From the NCBI RefSeq assembly GCF_017916325.1, contig NC_090160.1, positions 67,001 to 131,000 on the forward strand: a stretch of 64,000 nt of DNA, written 5' to 3'. Made by a program: the position numbers and the translations under genes. Of this stretch, positions 1 to 7,889 are shown piece after piece (position 1 is the first letter of the stretch; each line of letters starts with the position of its first letter). This stretch comes from Leishmania martiniquensis (lineage: Eukaryota > Euglenozoa > Kinetoplastea > Trypanosomatida > Trypanosomatidae). The notes under the pieces were generated by a model. That model worked only from the letters and a program-made list of their open reading frames with translations, searched no databases and had not been told where the DNA came from.

Positions 1-551
1 AGAGCCACAAGCGCTGCCTCCAGGGAGGTGAACAGAGAGAGAAGCACACAGACACGCGTTTGTCTTCAGCTACGGCGCAGATCGTTCTGTGTGGTGCGCA
101 CGAATACTTTGTGTGTAGGTGTATGGAGAGAGAACGCTAGAGCAGCACAGCCAATGCTGTTCCGTTGATTGCGAGCTCTTCGTTGCTCGGATCGCTGCAA
201 GCGCGTGCCCGTGCGCCAGTGTGGAGGAACACTTCGTCTGATGCGGGTGTACTACGGAACAAGAGAGAGGATCAGAAGAACCTTGCCGGGTACCTTCTGC
301 CTATCAGTGACACGCCGTGAAGCAGCAGACGCACATGAAGGTGAGACGCAGCCAAGGAAAGAGGTAATAATGCCGTGTGGTCTCGTGGGCGGGTCACACC
401 AGCAGGCACGCGCACACGCGCTTACACAAAAACAAATGCACACAAAGAGGCGACACAACCGCCAATGAAAACGGTAACTGAGCGGAACGCAAAGAAAAGG
501 GAGAACACATGCAAACGAAAAAATCTGTGATTAGTGCGAGTGCGCAGCTGT

Positions 552-595
<44 letters not shown>

Positions 596-1558
596 CCGTT
601 GCGAATGGATCGCTCGTGAAAATATGCACAGCTCCTCACCAGCGGCCAGACAAACAGGGGAGGGGTGGGAACAGGAGAGGCGAAAAAGCTCAGCAGCGGG
701 ACGCTGCGGCACCGTTTTGTTGTCGAGCGTTTTGGAGACGTCACAGGGTGGCGCCAACGATCTCGAGCCGCAGTAAATGGGCCCAGGGACGAGACAACAG
801 AGAAGGCGGTGGACAAAGTGGAAGAAGACAGCACAGAGAAGAATTGGGGAGACGATGAGCGCAGTCGCATGCGTCTGTAGTTACGCCGTGCACAATCTCA
901 TACAAGGGTGCCTATTCCACTAGAAAAGGGCATGCAGAAGAGCACTTGCACCTACCGACTGCAGATCGAGGGGGGAGAGGATACGCGCCTTGCACAAGTA
1001 ATGACAGAGGGGGCGGCACACAGAGAGAGAATCAAGGCTGAGAAGTCGAGTGGGCTGGAGGCACGAGAGGCACCTCGCGGGCCTCGCCCATCCCTTCGTA
1101 ACGAATCAACCGGCGTCATTCGTGTGGGAAAGCAGGAACCAGCACGGGTGTATCCCTTGACGCCCTCATCCCCACCCCACCCCCCTCCCTATACACACAC
1201 GGATATTACTTGATTCAACTATGCACGCCACCGTGTCTATCAAGGGAGCATGGCACACCTATGGGTGAGTGGAGGGGACGTACGCGTATTACGCTTCTGT
1301 TTCGCTTCGGCTCAGCTATGGATTAAAGGAAATGCTGGCCGCCCGCGAATGTCGATGCACTATCCGGTGCGCGGGCGGACGCACATGCGAAGACGCGCAC
1401 GTCTCCCTGCCAGCGGCGCATACGCCCACACCGAGCACTCGCCTTAGGATGGCGCGCACAAGCTGCGCCAAGCAACATCGCAAGAGGGAGAGAGCGCAAA
1501 GAAAAGGGTGAGGGCGAAGGCGAGACGGTGGAGAAAAGGACGCGGTCCAGTGCCACCT
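1..1558. other. Intergenic region, no gene supported
   Basis: This lies downstream, in the transcription sense, of the CID-like gene and should hold its 3' UTR and the start of the next spacer. It contains a long (GT)n run near 553-593 and GA-rich stretches. The ORFs here are short, biased to low-complexity residues, and match no family I recognise. Confidence 0.7.
553..593. repeat. (GT)n dinucleotide microsatellite
   Basis: About 20 uninterrupted GT units on the plus strand, so (CA)n in the minus-strand transcript. Such tracts are common in trypanosomatid spacers and are length-variable, so the array may be collapsed or polymorphic. Confidence 0.95.
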
Positions 1559-3703
1559 TCAGTTCGGACGTGGTCGAGTGTAGCGGCGACTTTGGTAGCC
1601 ACCGCCGCCGCCACTCCCCCCAGGTACACTACCATGGCCATGGCCATGGCGGTGGTTGCTACCGTTCCCACTATTGTGACCGTGGTTTTGTCCCAAGTGT
1701 GCGCGAGTCTCCTTGGTGAGCTCCGCGTACATCTCCGTCTGTGTCTGTATGCCTTCCGTTTGCAGCACTCGCTGAAGCACCATTGGCGGCGCCGTCCGCA
1801 TGCGGTGCTGCAGGCGCTTTGTGTCCCGCTCAAAGCCCGCGACGAAGAGCGACTCCGCCATATCCACCGGCGGCGCAAAGGTGAAGGCGGGCGCCTCATC
1901 ATCAGAGAATTCGTCTTCGTTGTCGCTGGGCAGATCCTCGTCGTCTACCTCACTCTCGCAGAGGAGAAACCCCGGATATTCGTTCAGTAGACTTATGCGC
2001 GGGTCCGCCGGTCGCGGGGGCGGGTTGAAGGGGGGCGCCACCCTGTCGGTGAAGCGGCGACACATATCGATCACGTCGCCCATCTCGATCCATGCAATGG
2101 GGAGGCGGTGGATATTCTCGCCAAACACACGAAAAAGGTTCCCAACGGACATATCCGCTGCCGTCACCTCCGCCAACGCGACTTCTTCCACACCCTTCTT
2201 CGCCAGCCAGCAGTCTCGCACGACACGCATCGCCTTCATGATGGGTGCAAACTGCCGCGTCGAGCCGAGGCGGAAGCGCCGCACCGCCGCGGCGCGCTCG
2301 AGGCAGTCAGCGAGGGCGTCGAGGTCACCATCATCACACACCTCGCGCATCGATAACACACGCTTCGCAGCGTGCGCTAGCTCTGCGATGGGGCCACGCC
2401 CCTCCGCGTCGTCCTGGAGACCTAGTGCAATCTGAGCCGTAATGCAGCGGCGACAGTTCATGTGGCGCGCAAAATTGCGGCCGCGCACTACCTTCGAGCA
2501 TGCCGGGCACTGAAGTGACTTCCACGTTGCCTCCTCGCCATCCTTGTCGTTTGTGAGACGGACAATCCACTGACCACCTTCGCTGACGAGGCGGAACGTG
2601 GGAGAGTGGATCAGCAAGAACTCACGCACGTTGCCGAACTCGGCGACCGCCTCCCTGTTCGCCAGTGTTGAAATGCGGCTCACAATCACATCCAACTCAA
2701 CCGCGCCACCGCACGCTGCGACAGCGTCCCGGATGAAGCGCACACCGAGCGGAAAGTTGCCGCGCTTCACGCCATGCTCGTCGCGAGGAAACTCCAAAGG
2801 CATCTGAATATCTGAGAAGTCGGGGTATGGCCCGTGAACACCTTCCGCCTTGTCGCCGCACGCCCCGGCGCCTGCCCGGGTGACGACCGCGGCATCGATG
2901 GTGTCCTGGCGCACGCGCTTTAACATTTCGTGCTCCTGTCTGCGGTCCTGCTCTTCGCGGCTCCGCTCCATCATCTCGCGCAGGCGTTTACGACGCGCCT
3001 CATTGTACTTCTCCATGTAGCCCTCCGGCAGCGCCTGCATGAAGCCGCGCGGGGCATTGGCGTCAGGGCGCATTTCCGGCACCACGATCTCGACCGGACG
3101 AGAAGGCGCGTAACTACTTGCCACGCTCATCGCCATTTGACTGTCCATCGTCTTGACCTGCAGCGAGTGCTTGTGCTCCACCGAGCGCTCAACGGCGATC
3201 GCCTTCGTCATGAAAGCCCCACTCGTGCGGAGCGCCTTCGAGTGCGCTGTCAGCGCGGTGCTGCCCCGCTGCTTATGTTGCGCAAGCCGGTTGTTGCCGT
3301 CCTTCGCCGACCCGGACGCCTTCGCGTCTTCGCCGAGCTGCAGGAGGATGAGGGACACCATCGGTTGCCCAAAGGTGATGGCCAAAGAACTTTTCAAGAG
3401 CGTCACGAAGCCTTGCCACTCATCCGACGCACGGGGCGGCGCGTAGTGAGTGCATAGGTGGATCAGCGTCGGACGCAGGGATTCACAGAGGAGCGAGTGC
3501 TGCTTCGCCAGCCGATCGACGAGGAGCCATAACATCAGCCGCTGAGCCCCAGCCGAAGTGGACAGCGCGTTCTCCAGCGCATCCAGGAGTTCGCTCACGT
3601 TGCCGAGGTGCGACTCACATTGCCTAGCGATGGCCGAGACCTGCGCGTGCGTCGTAGCATCTGAGATGCCGGCGATGGCGTCGCAGGCCTCGGAGAGAGA
3701 CAT
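1559..3703 (-). CDS. Hypothetical protein, CID-like N-terminus, zinc knuckle, Gly/His/Arg-rich tail (714 aa)
   Basis: The ORF extends upstream to 3955, but I start it at the ATG at 3703: 15 nt upstream is an AG preceded by a nine-T run, a good trans-splice acceptor, and the upstream part is low-complexity. Residues about 1-125 are all-helical and resemble an RNA polymerase II CTD-interacting (CID/RPR) fold, with a central LMLWLLVDRLAKQ helix. A charged helix follows (about 230-265), then a possible small winged-helix segment (about 316-382), then a Cys/His cluster (CPAC at 399-402, H414, C417, C420) that could bind zinc. The last 40 residues are rich in Gly, His and Arg, as in RNA-binding tails. 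A CID plus zinc knuckle recalls Pcf11-type 3'-end processing factors, but that is inference from shape. Without a profile search, hypothetical protein is the safe name. Confidence 0.9.
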   Translation of the reverse strand: MSLSEACDAIAGISDATTHAQVSAIARQCESHLGNVSELLDALENALSTSAGAQRLMLWLLVDRLAKQHSLLCESLRPTLIHLCTHYAPPRASDEWQGFVTLLKSSLAITFGQPMVSLILLQLGEDAKASGSAKDGNNRLAQHKQRGSTALTAHSKALRTSGAFMTKAIAVERSVEHKHSLQVKTMDSQMAMSVASSYAPSRPVEIVVPEMRPDANAPRGFMQALPEGYMEKYNEARRKRLREMMERSREEQDRRQEHEMLKRVRQDTIDAAVVTRAGAGACGDKAEGVHGPYPDFSDIQMPLEFPRDEHGVKRGNFPLGVRFIRDAVAACGGAVELDVIVSRISTLANREAVAEFGNVREFLLIHSPTFRLVSEGGQWIVRLTNDKDGEEATWKSLQCPACSKVVRGRNFARHMNCRRCITAQIALGLQDDAEGRGPIAELAHAAKRVLSMREVCDDGDLDALADCLERAAAVRRFRLGSTRQFAPIMKAMRVVRDCWLAKKGVEEVALAEVTAADMSVGNLFRVFGENIHRLPIAWIEMGDVIDMCRRFTDRVAPPFNPPPRPADPRISLLNEYPGFLLCESEVDDEDLPSDNEDEFSDDEAPAFTFAPPVDMAESLFVAGFERDTKRLQHRMRTAPPMVLQRVLQTEGIQTQTEMYAELTKETRAHLGQNHGHNSGNGSNHRHGHGHGSVPGGSGGGGGYQSRRYTRPRPN

Positions 3704-4860
3704 GGCACAGGCCGCTTGCTCAGTAGGTACAAAAAAAAACGAGGAAGTAAGCCGCTCCGGTGTTGGTGCGCAGACACGCAGACGCCTGTGGCCTCGATGT
3801 GGGTGACCTGCGCGTTGGGCGCGCGCTTCCTTAGCGTAACGCCCGCTCAGCATTAAGAGAAGCCACGTTTCATTGACGAGGCGTGGCGAAGGGCATGGAC
3901 GAGGAGGGCAACAGTAGCATGCGACAAAGCGGAGAGAGGAGTCCCCCACCTCCAAATCCGAGCGACATCAAAAAAGAATGGGGTAGACAGAGGTCCAAGA
4001 ACGGGAGCAGAGGAGAAGATGGGGCCCCCAAGAACCTCCCGAGGAGGCGGCGACACGAGCAAGTACGCTAGTGGCAAGTATCGCGTCGGTGATACGCGTA
4101 GGATGCTGGCTTGCGGCGCATGTGCCGAAGCTTCGCAACCGCCGCCCCGCAGTCAACATTACTTGCCGCCTTCGTGTCCATTTGGATGAACAGCACACGT
4201 GTGAACACATGAGCAAAGCGCAACGTTAGAGGATGAAGAGACTGAGGGGACCGGCGTCCCACGCGCGCGTGAGAGCACAACGAAGAGAGAGAAAAAAAAC
4301 GAAGGAGTCATTAAAAGGGAGAGACGCAGAAGAGGAAACAAATTGAAAGGCAAATCAACAGCAGAGCACGGCCGACTTTCTCCTCTCCCTTTTGTGCGTG
4401 TATGTGCGTGCATGGGGGAAGGGTGCAGACACCGACAGAGAGGGTGCAGGGGTATGAAAGGCGTACAGAGAGTAGAGACCCGACACCATCATACCTCACC
4501 GCCACCGTCATCGCCCCTCCACCTCTTCTCCCCCACCCCTGGCCCCCCTCCGCGCGACTCCTCCGCCAAAGTGGCTACAGATTCACGTAAAAAGCGAGAA
4601 AAGTACACGTTGCCGATGAGGAGTGCGGTGGGCTCGGCAGACGACGTTTGAGAGGAAAAGATGACGGCGGGTGTGGGACAAGCGGGAGAGGGGGGTAGAG
4701 AGGAGGACGTCCAGTGCATGAGTCCTTCTTCACTAGCCGAGAAAAGGGGAGGAGCGGGTGCATGAAAAAAAAAATGACCTTCACAGCAGCGGTGTGGGGG
4801 CGGGGGCGCGTATGGCCGCCCAGTCACTGGGATGGTCGCTATACGCCACAGCACCTGACC
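3704..4860. other. Intergenic region with the splice acceptor above
   Basis: Holds the 5' UTR of the CID-like gene and the 3' UTR of the phosphatase gene. It has several runs that are pyrimidine-rich on the minus strand, for example near 4290-4330 and 4495-4560. No convincing ORF was seen. Confidence 0.7.
3719..3739 (-). promoter_or_regulatory. Probable spliced-leader acceptor for the CID-like gene
   Basis: Read on the minus strand, a nine-T tract (3731-3739) in a pyrimidine-rich stretch is followed by the first AG at 3719-3720. This gives a 5' UTR of only about 15 nt before the ATG at 3703 and argues against the upstream in-frame extension. Confidence 0.6.
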
Positions 4861-5877
4861 TCATTCTCTGCCTCTGCTCTCAGCGCTCCGTCGCTGCGGA
4901 GCAGCAGTGGTGCCGTGATGATGCAACTCGTGTGGATGGCCATAATGGCCCACGTGGACATCTAGGCCGTGTGCTTGGTCGGAGTTCAGCTGGGACCTCG
5001 ACTGAGCAAAGCGAAGGGGAAATTGTTCGGCGAACTGCCTCTGCGCCGGAGATGGGTTCACCTGGACGCGCTTCTGCTGAATGAGTTCCACGGCTTCGGC
5101 AAAGGACATGCCACCACAGGTCGTCAGGTAGCACATGGCCACCATCCAGCTACGCCCCTTTCCAGCCTTGCAGTGTACGTAGACGGTTTGCCTACGCTGT
5201 TTGATGCAAACCTCCATGCGCAGCACAGCCTCAACAACGGCTGCCAGGGGCGTATGGGCCGTTGTGTCTGCCATCGGCACATGCAGGTACTCCACTTGCG
5301 GGTTGACACGCTTGCGCCACTCCGCCTCCTTGGCAAACTGAATAACGTTCATACCGAACCCATTAAGCTCCTCCTCCTCCAGGCACGCAATGACAAGCCC
5401 TAAGGTCTGCTGTCGCTCGTCCAGCTGAGCTCGCAGCTGCGACAGATGATCACCACTACTACCAACCTGCGTTACGACAGGAATGGCGCCGAGCACCACG
5501 TGCTCGGTGATCCAGTTCCAGTGCAAGAAGTCGCTTGTCACGCCAGTGACGCGTCCTACGTAGCCCGGCAGCGCCGTGGCGACCAGCGAGCCCCAAAAGT
5601 AGGCCGCCTTCCCCGCACGTGAGAAGGCTGCCGCTGCGCTTCGCTCCGCCTCCTCGCTCCCTGCGGTGCCGCCGCTGCCCCTCCGTCCGGGCGCGCCTTG
5701 GCGCAGTAGGCGCTCTCCTTCCTCGATGAAGGCGTGGTAGCGGCGATTTAGCTGCGTGAGCTCCAGGTCCTCCGCCTCCGTCAGACTCCCCCCCTCGTCA
5801 GCGCGCTGCTGCAGAAGGTACAGCCGCGACTCTTCCTCCCGCGTGAAAGGGCCGCTCTCCTTCACAAACGACGGCAT
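4861..5877 (-). CDS. PTPMT1-like dual-specificity phosphatase (338 aa)
   Basis: A cysteine phosphatase of the dual-specificity fold. The P-loop signature HCKAGKGRS spans residues 235-243, with nucleophile C236 and phosphate-binding R242. D204 in the MADTT loop is the candidate general acid. The segment at 120-133 (WNWITEHVVLGAIP) is characteristic of the PTPMT1 branch, whose mammalian member dephosphorylates phosphatidylglycerophosphate in cardiolipin synthesis; plant and protist relatives are also lipid phosphatases. The first 75 residues are a charged helical extension, followed by a possible membrane-associated segment near 88-112. The C-terminus carries a His-rich stretch (about 304-325). 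All catalytic positions I can identify are present, so it should be active. A phosphoinositide or mitochondrial PGP substrate is inference. The start is the first ATG of the open frame. Confidence 0.9.
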   Translation of the reverse strand: MPSFVKESGPFTREEESRLYLLQQRADEGGSLTEAEDLELTQLNRRYHAFIEEGERLLRQGAPGRRGSGGTAGSEEAERSAAAAFSRAGKAAYFWGSLVATALPGYVGRVTGVTSDFLHWNWITEHVVLGAIPVVTQVGSSGDHLSQLRAQLDERQQTLGLVIACLEEEELNGFGMNVIQFAKEAEWRKRVNPQVEYLHVPMADTTAHTPLAAVVEAVLRMEVCIKQRRQTVYVHCKAGKGRSWMVAMCYLTTCGGMSFAEAVELIQQKRVQVNPSPAQRQFAEQFPLRFAQSRSQLNSDQAHGLDVHVGHYGHPHELHHHGTTAAPQRRSAESRGRE

Positions 5878-6638
5878 CCCGTTTCCCTGACCCTTTTAGG
5901 GCACGATGAAGGGAGCGTAAGGATAAGGCTGCCGCCTCTGTGTTGCGCGTCTGATGCACGTCCCCACGTTGCCTACTTTTCTTTTTTTAGTGCGAATGAA
6001 TCAGAAAATGTGCATGGACTCTCTGCGTGAGAACACAGAGCGCCCTACCAGCAGTGTTGCGTTCGATGTTGACACGAAGTTGAGCTGGCGTGCACGCATG
6101 CACGCAGATGACTGCTGCGGCATGCGGTGGCGTGGTGCACACAACAGGGTAAACGACAAGAGGGTAAGCATGAGATGACGAGCACCAATATGGGTCGGGT
6201 TAGTCAACACGAGGCACATGCACACACATATGCGCACAGAAGGAAGCATACGCATGGGTTCGTACGCTCCCTTGCGACCGGCAGCTCAGAGAGAGAGAGC
6301 CGCTATACACGATCCAGCGCGCCAGGTCGAGGAAAAGCACTGCCAGACAAAGACGGAGGCGCACCGCTGCGGAAGCGGCACTTCCGCCTCCCTCTCGTTA
6401 CTCTTTCGCTACTGAGCTCCCACCACTTAGCGTTGCGTGTCGAGGAGACAACACCTGTGGTAGCTGTAGAGTGACGCGAATGGGCTGCTGCCGCTCACTT
6501 TCCCTGTGAGAAACAAAACTTTGCCTTCTCTACTCGGCGAACAGAAAACGCGGGAAGCGGGCAGGCGTCAACACGCAGGAGCTCACTGAGGAGAAGGAAG
6601 AGGCACTTGGCAGTGGCACTCCAAGCGGCGTCGCTGGC
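5878..6638. other. Intergenic region, no gene supported
   Basis: Between the phosphatase start and the Bud13-like stop. Contains a plus-strand T-run near 5978-5991 and mixed-composition DNA with only short ORFs. Confidence 0.7.
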
Positions 6639-7199
6639 TCAGTCGACAGGGCCCCGTCCGCGCACCACGCCGTCCCAGCGAAAACCAGGAAGGATCCCGT
6701 ACGCGTTGTGGTACGCGTGACGGCCTGCCGTCCGGTTTGACGGTGCCGTTGCTGGCGCATACTGAGCAAGCAGCTTATCCGTGCAGCTCCTCTGCGCACA
6801 AATGTGGTTCAGTGGTGCAAACAGCACATTCAGCAGGTCGGCCGAGAAGAGGCCCCTGTACTCAGCAGGAACGTCCGCGTCCTCCTCGAGGTACGCGTGA
6901 GGTTTGGCGCAGCCAGCAGCGCTTGGATGCGCCGATTTCGGTGCCTCCGCAGCGACTTGCACCACATCACCAGTGTCGCCCGCATCGGCGAGAGTCACTG
7001 GCTCCGTTACCCTGCGACTGACAGGGGCCTCCACTACGTCACCCTCTGCTGCGCCTTCTTCTAGGTTCAGTATCTCGTCCGTTGGGAAACGCATGCTAGC
7101 GGCGTGCGGGAGAAGCGGCGTGTTCGAGGGGAGCACAACGTACTCGTCATTGTCATCCTCGCTGTCGAGGCGGCGCCGCTTTGCGGGGGCACTGCGCAT
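6639..7199 (-). CDS. Short Bud13-like protein, RES complex type (186 aa)
   Basis: The C-terminal motif ILPGFRWDGV (169-178) closely matches the hallmark of Bud13/Cwc26 (PG-x-RWDGVDRSNGFE). In yeast and animals Bud13 forms the spliceosomal RES complex with Snu17/IST3 and Pml1, and this segment is part of its conserved C-terminal region. Here the protein ends eight residues after the motif, in VRGRGPVD, so the usual DRSNGFE continuation is replaced. The N-terminus starts with a basic, NLS-like patch (AKRRRLDSEDDNDE) and is otherwise disordered and acidic. At 186 residues it is much shorter than yeast or human Bud13, as expected where cis-introns are rare but trans-splicing is universal. The ATG at 7199 is the first in frame. 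Family assignment rests mainly on one strong motif. Confidence 0.85.
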   Translation of the reverse strand: MRSAPAKRRRLDSEDDNDEYVVLPSNTPLLPHAASMRFPTDEILNLEEGAAEGDVVEAPVSRRVTEPVTLADAGDTGDVVQVAAEAPKSAHPSAAGCAKPHAYLEEDADVPAEYRGLFSADLLNVLFAPLNHICAQRSCTDKLLAQYAPATAPSNRTAGRHAYHNAYGILPGFRWDGVVRGRGPVD

Positions 7200-7889
7200 A
7201 GATTCAGAGGCTCTGGTGCAGGCGAGAAATGGGGCTCCGGGGAGCTTCCTATGCTCGAGTGTATGCGTTCTTGAGGAACGTTCGTATCACTCTCCGCAGA
7301 GGCCGTGCACGTTGTGAGCTCCGTGTGCTCTCGGTCGCTGCCTTCAGAGACGCCGCGTAGATGAATACGCTGAAGGGGGACAACGCGGTGAACATAGGGC
7401 TCAAGCACAGTCCCCCAGACGTGAGCGGAAGTGCATAGGGGAGAGAGAGGAGTGAGAGGCAATGCGCGCAGCAGCATAAGAGGGACGCGAAAGCGCGACA
7501 ACCTAGACGACTTCCGCGGGAGAAGATGCCTGATGGAACCTTGAAAACGGAAGGGATGGAGTCCAGTCTGCAGTTCCAAGGCGAGGCGAGGCGGTCCGGC
7601 CGTCACGTACCTCTGCCCTCCGCCGGAGTAGCAAAAGTTGGATGACACTGACAATACCCGCTAATCAGGGGGGCAGAGATCCTAAGAGAGGAGGAAGGTG
7701 GACAGGTTCACTGATACACAAAGAGGCCTGCACGAGAGGAGCGAAACTGCACACCCCGTCCCGCACGCCCAGACGCGCTGGCGAAGAGCGCAAAGGCGAG
7801 AGGAAGAACCCACACCGCCGACATCTACGCAAGCAAAGGGGGCTTGCCAGCCAGAGAGAGCCCGAAGATACGTTACACGACACCGTCAG
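7200..7889. other. Intergenic region, no gene supported
   Basis: Short spacer between the kinesin-like stop and the Bud13-like start. A 195-codon minus-strand frame overlaps it but has no matching domain and runs antisense or out of frame into the Bud13-like gene, so I treat it as UTR. Confidence 0.65.
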
